Origin: Cristatella mucedo
Taxonomy: Eukaryota; Bryozoa; Phylactolaemata; Cristatellidae
NCBI GenBank assembly: GCA_009760855.2
Contig: WPIO01000266.1
Location: forward strand, 32,813-96,812
Direction of reading: 5' to 3'
DNA length: 64,000 nt
In this document: in pieces, positions 17,441 through 28,722 of the stretch
How the letters are laid out: every line of letters starts with the position of its first letter
Position numbering within the stretch: position 1 is the first letter of the stretch
The notes under the pieces: generated by a model
What the model was told of the DNA's origin: nothing
The model's input: only the letters and a program-made list of their open reading frames with translations
Databases searched by the model: none
Program-made: the position numbers and the translations under genes

Positions 17441-17727
17441 CGGGCTCGGCTGAGCTGCTGCCAGCGCCAGCCGCCACCAGCGGCGGTGCCCCACCGGGCG
17501 TGACGCTCGCTTTGCGCTGGGCGACTGGAGTGGCTTGCTCCAAGTCGCCGGCCCTGGGCTTCTCTTTTTTGCTGCCTCCTCCGCTGCCGCCCGCACTGCT
17601 GCTGCTGTTGGCGCCGAAGATGCGCCCGATGGAGCTGCGAAAGCTGCGCTTCTTGGCCGTCGTCTGCTTCCGCAGCGACTCCTGGCTACTGTCGTTGCTG
17701 CTGTGAGGGCTGGGCGTGCCCTCTGAG
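17441..17727 (-). CDS. PPFIA: liprin-alpha exon 14
   Basis: Codes residues 970 (shared) to 1065 plus one base. It reads SEGTPSPHSSNDSSQESLRK then KKRSFRSSIGRIFG, matching the family SSSNSSQDSLHK...KKKGIKSSIGRLFGKKEK. A Gly/Ser run and KKEKPRAGDLEQ follow. The acceptor is CTCACGACAG and the donor GTGAGT. This is the basic linker before the SAM domains. Confidence 0.96.
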
Positions 17728-18328
17728 CTGTCGTGAGCGTTGGAAGAAAATGCAATGAGAATGAAAAATAACAACAACAATTGGTCGTCACAGCATCCTA
17801 AGAGAACTAATGCGCTTTACAGCTAGCTGCACGAGAGCAGGTAGCCAAGGCTTACTGACATGCGCAGTCCCAGGCTTAGACAAGCATGCACAAGAGAACA
17901 GAGCTACAATGCCGAGGCCACCATGCAAAGGCACACAAGGAGCCGCTCAGGGCTTTCTTTTATTAGGGTACCTGGTCAGACGCATGCGCTGAGTAACGCA
18001 CTTGTCAGCACACCGCGGAAATAAAAACGACATGTTCACTGGGATGAAGGGAACGCACTGCGCGTCTCAGGCAGGACCCAACTGCAGGGTAGGACCTGAC
18101 CCTGCAGGGTTTGTTTAGCAAGGCACAAGTGATATCTAAGGGGGCTCGCTGTGGATAGGCACTTGAGAGAAGGAGGAAAAACGTCGAATACCATTCTGAC
18201 AGATCCAGAGGAAGGGAAACGGCTCAGACAAATGCTCTGCCTATTCTAAAAATCCAGTGATGCTCCGAGCTTGTTCGAGAGGCCATAACCAAGCGGTAGC
18301 TCAGCAGCACAAATGGCGCCACCAGACA

Positions 18329-18350
18329 AACCAGCTCGTACGAGCTGGTT
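18329..18350. repeat. perfect 22-bp palindrome
   Basis: AACCAGCTCGT followed by its exact complement. A second, imperfect hairpin (TGCCGCCAATGCAC...TGTGCATCGGCA) begins 10 bases later. Confidence 0.92.
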
Positions 18351-18570
18351 ACGGCTAGTGCCGCCAATGCACAAGGTGTGCATCGGCAGCACTGACTGAA
18401 AGAAACGGTGGTGCGCAACTCCAGTAGCTAGTGTCTGGGGCACGTGACTCTGCAAATGGCGGCATCATACCTGGGACGGACTCGGATGTGCAGGCTTAAT
18501 GGATGGACCACATGGTTCGTGTCGGGGTCGGGGTGGGGTCGGTCGGTCGGTTGAGGCACCGATCACTCAC

Positions 18571-18791
18571 CCCCGTGAAGAATCGTCCTGCTGCCGCTGC
18601 GGCGCGCCGCCTCCAGCCGACATGGAGGCCGCTGCGGCCGCCGCAATCTGCTTGATGCGCAGTGAGCGAGGCGTCATGGGCGGCGGGCTCGACTCGCAGC
18701 GAATCTGCCGTGTCTCGTCGCCACGGTGCCGATCCTCTGCTGACTCTCCTCCACCGGCACCGGCCAATGAGCCACTCGCCATGCGGGCACT
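18571..18791 (-). CDS. PPFIA: liprin-alpha exon 13
   Basis: Codes residues 897 to 969 plus two bases. The core RQIRCESSPPPMTPRSLRIK matches the family TIKCETSPPSSPRSLRL, a conserved phospho-linker motif. Before it is a Gly/Glu-rich segment and after it an Ala-rich run. The donor GTGAGT is clear. The acceptor is uncertain: I chose the CGATCGCAG that keeps phase 0, but its pyrimidine tract is poor, and an in-frame TGA closes the frame about 50 bases upstream. Confidence 0.85.
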
Positions 18792-19383
18792 CTGCGATCG
18801 TGCTAGCTCGCTAGCTGCCGGCTGCTGCTCGCGCGCGAGTCAGCGATTCAGTACGTCGAGCTGCGCTAGGGTGCGCTTGCACTCTCAAAGACGTGCTGGC
18901 GGGCACAGCCAATCGGTGCGCACACCAACGGCTGCTGCAGACAGGGCAGGGCAGGGATGAGCGCAACGGAGCAATGCGAAATGGCCCATGCCTGCTGCGG
19001 CACAGAGCAGAGAGCGGAGAGCAACGCTGAAGCGGCTTACCGAGATGGCACCTGTCACACTGCGTGCCATGTGGCCGCTATTATTGCCAGCGGCCATGCT
19101 GCTCCACTGGTGATGCAGCAGCATTCCGGGCGGTGCCTGAAAGATTGAAAGAACCTGGCCTGCTGCCACACTAGCTATCTGGTCAACGGCCCCAAGGAAC
19201 TGCCAAGGCCAAGCTTGCGCTTTCGTCCACGCTGTTTCCTGAAAGAGGGATGCCAGGTCACGTGAGAGCGCTTCCGAAAGCCTGCAGTGGCAGGTTGGTG
19301 TGCACTCCTCTCAGCACACCCTGCCCTGCCGTCTGTCCGCCCTAAGCTGGCAGGCAGGCCAGAAAAGGCAATTTCTCCTCCCT

Positions 19384-19710
<327 letters not shown>

Positions 19711-19745
19711 CCACGACTGTGTCATTTTGGATGGTCGGCACGTAC

Positions 19746-19989
19746 CGTGTTGTACTTCTGGAGAGGGTAGTCTTTCGAGGTGAGCGAGGCGCGCGACGTG
19801 ACACTCGAAGCAGAGGCCAGCGAGAGCATGCTCTTGGTCGGTGTCGAGCGGCCACTCAGCGGCGGTGACGGCTGGTCGAACGCTCGCCAGCGGTCGCTCA
19901 GCGCATCGAGCCGACTGCTGCTGCTCCCCACCTGGCTCTCGATGGCGACGGCACGCAGCTCTGTGCACTCCTTCTCCTCCTGTATGAGC
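19746..19989 (-). CDS. PPFIA: liprin-alpha exon 12
   Basis: Codes residues 815 (shared) to 896. It begins LIQEEKECTELRAVAIESQV, matching family LIQEEKENTEQRAEEIESRV, and contains LSGRSTPTK, matching GSGRSTPRR. The acceptor is CTTATCCAG and the donor GTACGT, phase 0. After the donor there are only about 35 bases before a (TC)n tract on the plus strand about 300 bases long, yet the exon is free of frameshifts. Confidence 0.95.
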
Positions 19990-20512
19990 CTGGATAAGCG
20001 ATGGCAATCTCGTCGATGAGCAAAGGACGCAGCAGCCGCGGGGCGACTTGTCGACTCTAGCTCGACCACATCTTGTGCTCACGGAGGCGTTGGAAGCGAG
20101 CAAGTGGGGAGACTGCTGGCAGTGCCGAGAGTCCTCTGGAGCCGGAAATCGTCATTGAGCCCCACATTGGCCGCCCATACTTGCTTATACGTCATGAGGG
20201 TTGTGTATACGTACTGACAGAGTGCGTGCTAGCTGTGGCTAATTAAGAGACTTCCTTTACAGAGTAGTGCCTGGAAGATTTAGTTCTCTTTAGGTGCCAG
20301 AAATATTGTCTTATATATTTTCTATTATTTTTATTTTATATATCGTTATTACATATTTTTATATCTTATGCATTATGTCATCTCCCTATTGTTTAAAGCA
20401 AGATAGTCGGTCCTTCGGCAAGATGGCTCCCCCTTGGCTAGCGAATCAGAGCTCAGCATTCCTGCTGCTTGGCTGGAGACAAGATGCAAGCACGAGCAGG
20501 CGGCTGTCTCAC

Positions 20513-20868
20513 CGTATCTCGTCGTTGACAGCATCGAGCCTCTCCTGCAGCATCGCTGCCAGCGTCCTCGGGTCGGTGGCACGCCGCCGGTCCGCCAGCG
20601 GCGACACGTTGTCCAAGAGCCTGTCGCTGCCGCTACCGAACAGTCCGAACGGGCTTAGTGTTGTTCCACCGCTGCCATCTTTAGCAGCCGCCGATGCTGC
20701 AGGAAGCTGCGGCACGACGTCGAGAGAGCCGCCTCCGATGAGGCTGCTGCTGCCTCCTCCGGCAGAGCCGCTCTGGCCACCGCCACCACTGTCGAAGGCG
20801 AGCCTGACGTTGGTGAGCACGGCCGCCTGTTGCAGCCGCTCCCAATCTTGCTCGTGCAGCGTGTACAC
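20513..20868 (-). CDS. PPFIA: liprin-alpha exon 11
   Basis: Codes residues 697 to 814 plus two bases. It begins VYTLHEQDWERLQQAAVLTN, matching family VQTLNEQDWERAQQASVLAN, and ends RTLAAMLQERLDAVNDEI, matching HTLAMMLQEQLDAINKEIR. Between them is a Gly/Ser-rich stretch of about 30 residues that takes the place of the vertebrate acidic segment. The acceptor is GCCGCCGCAG and the donor GTGAGA; CG plus G of exon 12 gives Arg. Confidence 0.96.
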
Positions 20869-21127
20869 CTGCGGCGGCCGTAGGGCAAGAGACGAGCGAT
20901 GAGCAGTAGGCGGCAGGGCGAGGGACGAGCGACCAGTAGTAGACTAGAAGAAATTGTGTGTGGGGGGAACATACGGTGGGCATGACCGCTGCCTCGGCGG
21001 CGTGCTCGAATGGACAGTCGGATTTACATTTTCGTGCAAAACAGTGAAAGACAGAAGACCGGGCCCGGCTCGCGATATCTTGGACCGACGATCGTCGACA
21101 GCTTGTGCCTGCAGATGCACGGGGACG

Positions 21128-21140
21128 GGAGGGAGAGAGA

Positions 21141-21177
<37 letters not shown>
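21128..21177 (+). repeat. short (GA)n
   Basis: About 50 bases of GA with GGGA starts, in the intron between exons 10 and 11. Confidence 0.95.
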
Positions 21178-21929
21178 GGACACTTGTGGGTAGCGCTGTG
21201 CTCCCAGCGAGCAGCCGAGGCACCGTAAGCACCCGAAGCTTCCCCCCACAGTCCATTCCTGCAGGCTCAACCCGCAGCGTGATCCACTTCAAAGCTGCAC
21301 GTCCCACAAGCTTTGCAATCAATTCGTGGTCAGCCGCTTGGAGGTCTGAGCAGCAGCGATCGCGTTTATGTGCGGTCATGAGGACAGGGTCGGTTCGACC
21401 GAGCAGAAGGCGAGAGTGAGAAGCTGGATTCGGAGTGAAGCGAATAGAGGTGCACTTTATTATCAGAAATCACGCTGGCCCAGTCCAGTCTGTCCTACCC
21501 ACTCCAGACCGGCATCGAGGGATCTAGCACACTCTCCCTCCGCTGTACTCGCTAGGCAGCCCTTAGATTCTATGCATGCATTGTTTTCGTACTGTCGAGC
21601 CACTGTTCGCTGTGAATCCCAGATGCCAAGAGCCACTGTCTCCATCCCCCTACCACCGATTGAGAGCTGCTGCTGCTGCTGCTGTTGCTTAGGCTTTGCT
21701 CTGAGCCCTCAAAGGGCTCAAGCCTTGGCCCAGTGCTCTGCTTGCTCAGGCTGCTGAGTCACTGTCTGATCCTTTGCACACCCTAATTAAGGCAGGCACG
21801 AGAGGCAGGCCCACTCACAATGGCCTGGAGGACGGCGAAATGGTTGACAGTGTCACAGAGTCAAGGGTCACAGAGTCAGGGGTCACGAAAGAATAACTAC
21901 TGCGCATGATGTGATGGCATAATAATGAT

Positions 21930-22020
21930 AACACTAATAATGACACACTTGATAAAGCGCCCCTCAGAGAATTCAATCTCTTTCTAGGCGCTTTACATTT
22001 AGCCTGCAAGCAAACATGAC
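21930..22020 (-). mobile_element. LINE 3' tail fragment
   Basis: Tail hairpin with GATAAAGCGCCCCTCAGAG and TAGGCGCTTTACATTT; the UTR stops after a few bases, where the perfect palindrome at 22008-22035 begins. Confidence 0.8.
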
Positions 22021-22078
22021 ATGTCATGTTTGCTTACATCTTACATGCCGATAATCCACGAGCTGGTGGATTATCGGC
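22008..22078. repeat. perfect 28-bp palindrome plus adjacent 13-bp hairpin
   Basis: AAGCAAACATGACA with its exact complement at 22008-22035, then arms GCCGATAATCCAC at 22047-22059 and 22066-22078 around the loop GAGCTG. Confidence 0.95.
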
Positions 22079-22472
22079 CTCGGCCGCCGAGAGGGCTTGG
22101 CTGCAGTGGCCGCGGGCTGCGGCAGCAGGAGCTGAAAAGGCAGTGCTTATTAGTCCTACCCGTGCCCCATCCGCGGGGGGGGGGGGGGGAGGAAGGGAGG
22201 CACTCCCAAGAACGTCTTGCGATGACCACGGCGACTGGGGTTCAGGGGACTCAAAATAAGAAGGAAAACGAGGCTGCCTCATTTGCTTGCCTAGCGAGAG
22301 AGGAGCCACAGAGAGGCAGAGACTATTAATTTGCCTGCTACTTTGGACTCGAACACGCGACGAACTCGGACCACCGGAAGAGCAAGCGCCAGAACGCCGG
22401 GCTGAGACCAAGGAGCATCCAGCGAGCACAAGCGGCTGCGTATGCCGAGCAAGTGGCACACATGCCCCTTAC

Positions 22473-22650
22473 CTTGGACGGGTCGGCCCCAAGGGAAGTC
22501 TCGCCGCGACCTTTCCGCAGCCTGCGCTGTATGGACGTCGCGTACGGCTCGGCTGCTGCCTCGTCGTCGTCGGTTCCATCGTCGGCGTGTGCATGCGTCG
22601 GCCAGCCTCGCCCACCGCCGGCGAGTCCCAGACCGGAGTAGCTGAGATTC
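22473..22650 (-). CDS. PPFIA: liprin-alpha exon 10
   Basis: Codes residues 637 (shared) to 696. It begins NLSYSGLGLAGGGRGW, has an acidic DDDE stretch, and ends YATSIQRRLRKGR then ADPSK, which aligns with the family SYSTSAVLRRPQKGR...DEPSK. The acceptor is CCTTCGCAG and the donor GTAAGG. The entry phase fits exon 9 and the exit phase (0) fits exon 11. Confidence 0.9.
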
Positions 22651-22804
22651 CTGCGAAGGGAAAGCGAGTCCACAGTCTGGATTGGGGAAGCCTGGAGAGG
22701 GACCTCTGACCCACTGGCTGGGCACCCAGCATCGTGTCGCCTGCTTCCTCCTCCCCCCCCCCTAGGCTCGAGACAAGTGCTGAGAAATCGCATGATGCCC
22801 ACGA

Positions 22805-23100
22805 TGCACATACAAACCTGAAATCCTAGTGGGTCCCTGTGATTCGTCCTTGATGTGCTTATGCGTGCTGACATTGTGCATGCTGCCACTAACCACACTT
22901 ACATGCTGACCCTGTGCATGTCACCCCTAACCATGTTATTCATGTTGTTTATCAAGCATGCCATTACTCACCATTCAATTGCATTTCCCTTTGCAGCAAA
23001 TGTGCCAAGAGCAAGCGCAAGCAAGCGCCTAGAAAGAGATATTGAGTTTTCTGAAGGCGCTTTATCAAGTGCATTATTATTACTATCATTATTGATGCAT
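22805..23100 (+). mobile_element. LINE 3' UTR copy
   Basis: Forward copy beginning GTGGGTCCCTGTGATTCGTC, through TGCATGTCACCCCTAACCATG, and ending with a slightly expanded tail (AAGCGCAAGCAAGCGCCTAG) and (ATT)n-like sequence. Confidence 0.88.
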
Positions 23101-23574
23101 TTCCCCCTGTTTGTCACGGTCGGACACTCGCAGGAGGTGCACCAGCCCGGCAGCCCGTGACCTCTCTTGCCCCGGCGACCTCTGACTTCTTTCTGGATGT
23201 GCTTCCACCGAGTTCCCGGTGGGTCATCACACTAGCACAAAAAGCTAGTCCTGGAAAACCAGCCAATAAATGACGTCAGTCGCTGCAGCCAGAGCTGCTG
23301 CAGAGTCTGTTTTGGGATCGCTCCTCTTTTAATGTGAAAACGGCAGTGGAAGAGATAACCGGAAGAAAGGAACCGACAGAAAGTGGCTGACTGCAGGAAG
23401 TAGCTGACTGCAGGAAGAAGGAAGGAAAAGACCGTGAGAGAAGGTGTGAGAGAAGGTGTGATGGACGAAAGTGCCGACGGTGCAGATGCGACAAGCTAGC
23501 GCGCCAGTGGGACAGGGCTGCGGTAACGTCAGTCACTGACGTACATCCTCCTAGTACGAGGCCGTGATGTCGAA

Positions 23575-23625
23575 GCTCCGAGTTCTATTAGAGTTCTATT
23601 ATAGTTCTATTAGAGTTCTATTAGA
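23575..23625 (+). repeat. short tandem repeat (AGTTCTATTAG)
   Basis: Four copies of an 11-12 base unit, AGTTCTATTAG or AGTTCTATTAT. Confidence 0.9.
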
Positions 23626-23849
23626 CCATTCGGCAGGCTCGGTATCTGCATCCTCCCCCCCCGAAATTACCATGGAAGGTCAGAGGACAATGCAAAGCAA
23701 CGATGTTATCTCACGTGCTGGACTGTGGGTGAGGGACCACGATCCTTTCCAGGGTCCCAGATGGACTAGGGCTTCGAGGCACACTTTCCAGGCTCTCTTC
23801 CCGACTGGTCGGCCTCGATATGGTCAAGGTTCAGAACCTTTAAGCTCGT

Positions 23850-24320
23850 AATAAAAATAATAATAATGCGCTTGATAAAGCACCCTCGGAGAACTCAATC
23901 TCTCTCTAGGCGCTTTACATTTGCTGCAAAGGGAAATGCAATTGAGTGGTACGTAAAATCATGCTTGAAAAACAAACAAAATGAATAACATGGTTAGGGG
24001 TGACATGCACAGGGTCAGCATGCAAATGTAGTTAGTGGCAGCATGCACAGTGTCAGCATGCATAAGCACGTGAAGGACGAATCACAGGGACCCAATAAAT
24101 GCTGTCCTAAATAGGTGTGTTTTTAAGTTCCTTTTAAATGTGGTCAGGTCAGGAGATGTTCTGACGCAGGTCGGGAGGGAGTTCCAGGCTTTGGGAGCAT
24201 ACGTAGGCTATCTACTAGCCTATGAGTTTCCGGGTGTTATCTGGTGGCCGCAGGAAACAGTGATGCAGATCAGAACAGGGGGCATGAGCAACTCGGAGAA
24301 TCCTTTACTAGCTAGCACGA
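23850..24320 (-). mobile_element. LINE 3' end (C-terminal codons, 3' UTR, (ATT)n tail)
   Basis: Reverse complement of the 45 kb LINE end, reading from WNSLPTCVR codons through the 3' UTR to GCGCCTAGAGAGAGATTGAG and (ATT)n at 23850. Similarity is high through to about 24200 and weak beyond. Confidence 0.85.
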
Positions 24321-24499
24321 GCATATGACCATTTTGGAGTGATACACTGCTGCTGTTGCAGTGCATAAGCAAAGGAAACTGATATGGGGCTTTCTCGCTA
24401 AAGCGATTGCTGCTGCTGCAGTGCATAACAGGAACCTGATGTGGGGGTTTACTCGTTAAAGCGATTGCTCCAAAGCCAATCAAATCGGTCATGGTTCGA

Positions 24500-25420
24500 T
24501 CAAAACTAAAAAGCCCGGATTAGATTCTGAGGTCCTAGCTAATTATCGCCCAGTCTCGATTCTTTCTTTTTGGTCAATAATTCTAAAAATAAACTGTCAC
24601 TAAACAGTTCGTGGAGCACATCGACAAGAATGATTTTATGAGAACAATTTCAGTCTGGATTCAAGTGACACCATTCTACTGAAACTGCTCCTCGGATGTG
24701 ACTGATGGCTAGGTAGCTATGATGATGACAGCGGCATTGCCCCACGATCCTGCATCCCACTTCGGCAACTTTCTATACTCACAGGATCTTGCATGGGGAG
24801 GTTCGATTACTACTTGTCTGATTTTTTATAATAATAGTAATAATAATAATAACAATAATAACACACTTGATGCAGCACCCTCAGATAACGAAATCTCTTT
24901 CTATGTGCTTTACATTTGCTGCAACGGAAACACGATCGAATGGTTATCGGTAGCATGCTCAATAAACAACAAGAATAACATGGTTAGGAGTGACATTCAC
25001 ATGATCAGTATGCACCTGTGGTTAGTGGCAGCATGCACAGTGTCAGCACGCATAAGAACATAAACGTCGAACCACAGGCACCCACTAAATGCTGTGATAA
25101 ATTACAATAAAGCATAAGCTCACAGAAGCAGCCAAATCAGCAAAAAGCTAGTAATAATAATAGTATTAATAATGCACTTGATAAAGCGCCATCAGAGAAC
25201 TCAATCTCTTTCTAGGCGCTTTACATTTGCTGTAAAGGGAAATGCAATTGAATGGTGAGTAATATCATGCTTGTAACATCGTAATAAAATAATATCGTAA
25301 ATAAAGTAATATCATTCTATGGCCCCATACTGTACGAAGTCAGATCTCATCCAGAAAATATACCATCTGTAGAGTTCCACAAGGGTCTCTTGTATGTACA
25401 GTGTGTGTGTGCCTTCATCA
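24500..25420 (+). mobile_element. LINE reverse transcriptase fragment interrupted by reversed LINE tails
   Basis: Around 24535-24580 the translation shows ANYRPVSILSF, the conserved start of the LINE reverse transcriptase, then QFQSGF and HHSTETAL with breaks. About 700 bases later, near 25370, RVPQGSL appears in the same orientation, the next expected motif. The intervening part contains two minus-oriented LINE 3' tails (24826-25110 and 25140-25290). This is best explained as later insertions into an older element. Confidence 0.65.
24826..25290 (-). mobile_element. two LINE 3' tails in tandem
   Basis: Two reverse copies: 24826-25110 (with 3' UTR) and 25140-25290 (tail plus start of the UTR). 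Each begins with its own (ATT)n-type stretch and tail hairpin. They interrupt the plus-oriented LINE fragment around them. Confidence 0.8.
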
Positions 25421-25712
25421 GTTACTGCATATAGCAATAAAGACCAAGTGATTGTAATACTGGAGAATTTTCTTTAGTGTATCCAAAACCTAAGCAGCTT
25501 TCAGTGTGCACACCCCTGCCATCAAACTCCATCTCACGAAACAAAAAGAAAGTGAGAAAACAGAACTGAGTCAGGATGGTAATCGATGAAGTAAGTAGCA
25601 TGGAAGCAGCAGCAGCAGCAGCAGCCAAACCCGGTGGCCTGAGGCTCCCTAGTCAGCCACCCAGGTACTCGCAGCTGCCGCCGCCGAAGTGGGCGAAGCA
25701 GCAGCAGCCTAC

Positions 25713-25786
25713 CTTAAGCTGCCACTTCTGCTGGCCGACGTGAACAGTTCTCGCTTCGTTCGGGCTAGTTCGTCTATGAGCTGGCT
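25713..25786 (-). CDS. PPFIA: liprin-alpha exon 9
   Basis: Codes residues 613 to 636 plus two bases of the next codon (74 bp). It reads SQLIDELARTKRELFTS then ASRSGSL, aligned with the family region around LVLNIEALRAELDHMRLRGASL. The acceptor is GTGTTACAG and the donor GTAGGC. The remaining AG joins G of exon 10 to give Arg, which keeps the frame open. It was found only through this phase and similarity logic. Confidence 0.85.
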
Positions 25787-25986
25787 CTGTAACACGGCAG
25801 TGCCACTGTGAGTCGCCGGCACGAAGCAGGCAGCACAGGGCCTGGATGGCTACTGCCGCCCCCTTTCCCAGCCGGCCATGGCAGGGCGGCTGGGGGACAG
25901 TGCTTCAGCTGAGCGGGAACAGGAAGCTGCAGCAGTAGCAGCTGAGCCAGCACGTGAAGCAGCAGCAGCAGCAGCGGCGGCGGCAC

Positions 25987-26181
25987 CTTTTCAGCCTGCA
26001 CTTGCTCGAGCAGGGCCTGAATTTTTTGCAGCTCCTGCGTGACGCCGTTCTTCTCCTCGAGTGTGGCGACGCGCTCGCGCAGCTGCGCTTGAAGCCGCTC
26101 ATTGGACTCGGTGAGCAGCCGGTCGACAGTAGTGCTCAGCCTCTTGTTGTGCTCGTCCGTCATCTGCTCACGCTGGCGCGA
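25987..26181 (-). CDS. PPFIA: liprin-alpha exon 8
   Basis: Codes residues 548 to 612 (65 codons, phase 0 to 0). It contains MTDEHNKRLSTTVDRLLTES followed by NERLQAQLRERVATLEEKN, nearly identical to family [25 protein letters not shown]. It is bounded by the acceptor TGCTTGCAG and the donor GTGCCG. The donor is weak compared with the other exons, but the codon AAG before it agrees with the human boundary after QHDK. Confidence 0.94.
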
Positions 26182-26353
26182 CTGCAAGCAATCGAGCCGA
26201 GATCGGAAGAAAATGACCGATAAGTCGCCCGCTGGCGTCTCAGCTGATAGAAACAATTGGACTGCCACTGGGGGGGGGGAGTGTAGCGCTCTCAACATCC
26301 GGAAGCCTAGCTGCGCCATCGCCGAGACAGCACGGGAAGCTGAGCAGGCAGCT

Positions 26354-26390
26354 GCTGTGCATGCGTGCCTTGTCGGCACGCATGCACAGC
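26354..26390. repeat. perfect inverted repeat, 16-bp stem, 5-base loop
   Basis: Arms GCTGTGCATGCGTGCC and its complement, loop TTGTC, about 170 bases upstream of exon 8 in gene sense. Confidence 0.95.
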
Positions 26391-27072
26391 TGGGGTGCAG
26401 CCAGGATTCTGGCACCGATTGAGAGCTCAGATTGAGACCTTGAGTGAGTGCGAAGCTCAAGGTTAAGGCTTTCTCTTGGCAAAATGCCGACAGTTGAAGC
26501 TCTGTACGAGCATCTACAAAAAAGTCGTTGCCGGAAGAGTTGGAAGAGCCCAGAAGCCTCGGCGCCGAAGGCTTCCTGCCCGGAAGTCTGTGTCTGCCTG
26601 CCCGTGTAAAAAAGAAGGTTGCACCATCCTCTCACATATTTAGAGAGTATGCACCCGAGCCCAACGACGGCACTCGGCTCGCTAGGCACACGTGAGTCGG
26701 TCGGCATCTCAAGAGCTGCATACAAATTTACTTAAATGCCTAATATTTAATAAATTAGTTTAATAAATGTAATACATTGCCTTTAATAAATTGCCTCTTT
26801 AGCAGCTCGAGCCTTGAGAAACTGCAGATCCCATTGCAAGCCGACCCTCCCTCCCATCGCCAAACATGTACGCCAAGGGCAAGTCAGCTAAAGGCAAGTC
26901 ACTAAGCAGCCACCGCAGGCTGCAGCAGCTGCTCGAAGGCCGGCTGCTCGCCAGCAGCCACCTCAGCACGGAAACTCGGCTAGTGCTCTGGTAGCTAGGG
27001 GCCGGACGGGTTCGGATGCTGCCGGTTCTTCCTTCCTGTGGTGCTTTCAACAGTTACGCCACTTCCAAATCG

Positions 27073-27490
27073 TCTTCCGTTGAGGTGGTCCTGCCTCCAG
27101 CAAGCTAGTTGCAATCTTAGAATCCAGAGGAACAGAGGCCCTATGCCGTTGAGGTGGTCCTGCCTCCAGCAAGCTAGTTGCAATCTTAGAATCCAGAGGA
27201 ACAGGCCCTATGCCGTTGAGGTGGTCCTGCCTCCAGCAAGCTAGTTGCAATCTTAGAATCCAGAGGAACAGAGGCCCTATGCCGTTGAGGTGGTCCTGCC
27301 TCCAGCAAGCTAGTTGCAATCTTAGAATCCAGAGGAACAGAGGCCCTATGCCGTTGAGGTGGTCCTGCCTCCAGCAAGCTAGTTGCAATCTTAGAATCCA
27401 GAGGAACAGAGGCCCTATGCCGTTGAGGTGGTCCTGCCTCCAGCAAGCTAGTTGCAATCTTAGAATCCAGAGGAACAGAGGCCCTATGCC
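27073..27490 (+). repeat. 69-bp tandem repeat, six copies
   Basis: The unit starts GTTGAGGTGGTCCTGCC and ends CAGAGGCCCTATGCC. Unit starts measured at 27079, 27148, 27215, 27284, 27353 and 27422; the second unit lacks two bases (AG). Copies are otherwise almost identical, which means recent expansion. As 69 is 23 codons, both strands show long open frames with a 23-residue period, but nothing else suggests coding. It lies in the intron between exons 7 and 8. Confidence 0.95.
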
Positions 27491-27554
27491 GGTCATTATT
27501 ATTCTCATTCTTGGCTGCCAGCTACTTTTCAATAAACCAGCAGTTATTCTGCAC

Positions 27555-28060
27555 GTCAATAATTATATAAAGCATTTTGTAAAGCCCCGTCAGAATATGA
27601 ACCTCTTTCTGGGAACCTTGCATGTGCCCTGAAAGTATAGCGTGCCAATCGGTTAGTGATAGCATGCATAGTGTCAGCACGCATAAGTACACTGAGGATG
27701 ATTCACACAAACTTCACAGATGCTGTGATGAGCAGACGGGTTTTTAGCTTTCTTTTAAATGTCAAGTCAGCGAGTCTCATGATGTCAGTCGAGAGCAAGT
27801 TCTAGGCTTTGACTGCATAGGAACTCTCAAGATATGGTTTGCAAAGGATTCGAGGTTTGCTAGAGGCGTGGCTAAGCAGCCACGGACAGAGGAACTGGTG
27901 GTACGACGAAAAGCCCAAGGATAAGTAAGTGCTTCAGACAGGCACGTCGGGGCAAGTGCATGATGAGACTTGAGCAATGAGTGGCAGCACCTTGAGGGCG
28001 ATGCACTACTTGATGGGGATCCAGTGCGAGTGTCGGTGAGAAGCAGTGCTCGTGCAGCAG
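27555..28060 (-). mobile_element. older LINE 3' end
   Basis: Diverged reverse copy: AAAGCCCCGTCAGAATATGAACC tail, AGCATGCATAGTGTCAGCACG, GGTTTTTAGCTTTCTTTTAAA, then the reverse of thumb-domain codons up to about 28060. It lies directly after the 69-bp tandem repeat. Confidence 0.7.
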
Positions 28061-28074
28061 TAGCTCCCGGGTCT

Positions 28075-28210
28075 TAGCCCATGTGGTAGGCGCTGGCACA
28101 TCACGACCCAGGTCGTGGGTTCGAGTCTCTCTAGTGATTGTTTCTTTATTGCTGGGGGGGGGGGTGAGCGCCGTTAAGGCTGTTCTGCCACTACTGTACA
28201 ATACGACTGT
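28075..28210 (+). mobile_element. SINE family B copy
   Basis: CCAGGTCGTGGGTTCGAGTC (B box), TTTCTTTATTGCTGGGG with a poly-G run, and GCCGTTAAGGCTGTTCTG. Confidence 0.72.
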
Positions 28211-28559
28211 TGAACCTTTAATTTGAACTTCAACAGCCGACGTTGACGACAGACAAGCCTTGCTGCAAAGTGTTGCATCAACTGACATGGAGTCATACGC
28301 GATTTCCTTCCCCTCAGAAGTCATACGCAATTTCCCTCTCCCTTCCCCCAGAAGCCAGGGGGTCGGGGCTTAACCGCTGCAGGCAACTGCTTTCGCTAGC
28401 TTTAAAGGCTTGCTAATGGTAATCGCCCTATGCCAGGGCTGCAGAGCAGGGAGAGGCCGGGCACGGTTCCCTTACTTTGCAGCAACCCCTTATTTAGCCA
28501 CACTCAGCGGCCTTCTTAATTCCCTATCCTGCCCACTTATATAAAAATATAAATAATTA

Positions 28560-28722
28560 GCTTAGTTAAAAGCTTCATTTGTATAGCAGCAGAAGAGCCT
28601 TGCCGGCTATCACCACTGCTTGCAGTTGGCAATAAAGGATCGCCCATTGCAGGATTCGAACCCACGACCTGGGTTGTGAAGAGCGAGCACCACATCTCCT
28701 GGGTGTAGATGGCCCATTCCCT
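28560..28722 (-). mobile_element. SINE family B copy
   Basis: Reverse copy: TTTGTATAGCAGCAGAAGAG, GCAGTTGGCAATAAAGG, GGATTCGAACCCACGACC (B box) and GAAGAGCGAGCACCACATC. Confidence 0.82.

Noticed and set aside
27073-27490. CRISPR-like array
   Set aside because: The repeats are contiguous without unique spacers, in an animal intron.
27047-27632. Open frames with a 23-residue repeat on both strands
   Set aside because: Explained by the 69-bp tandem repeat; open on both strands, which is typical of a stop-free unit and not of coding.
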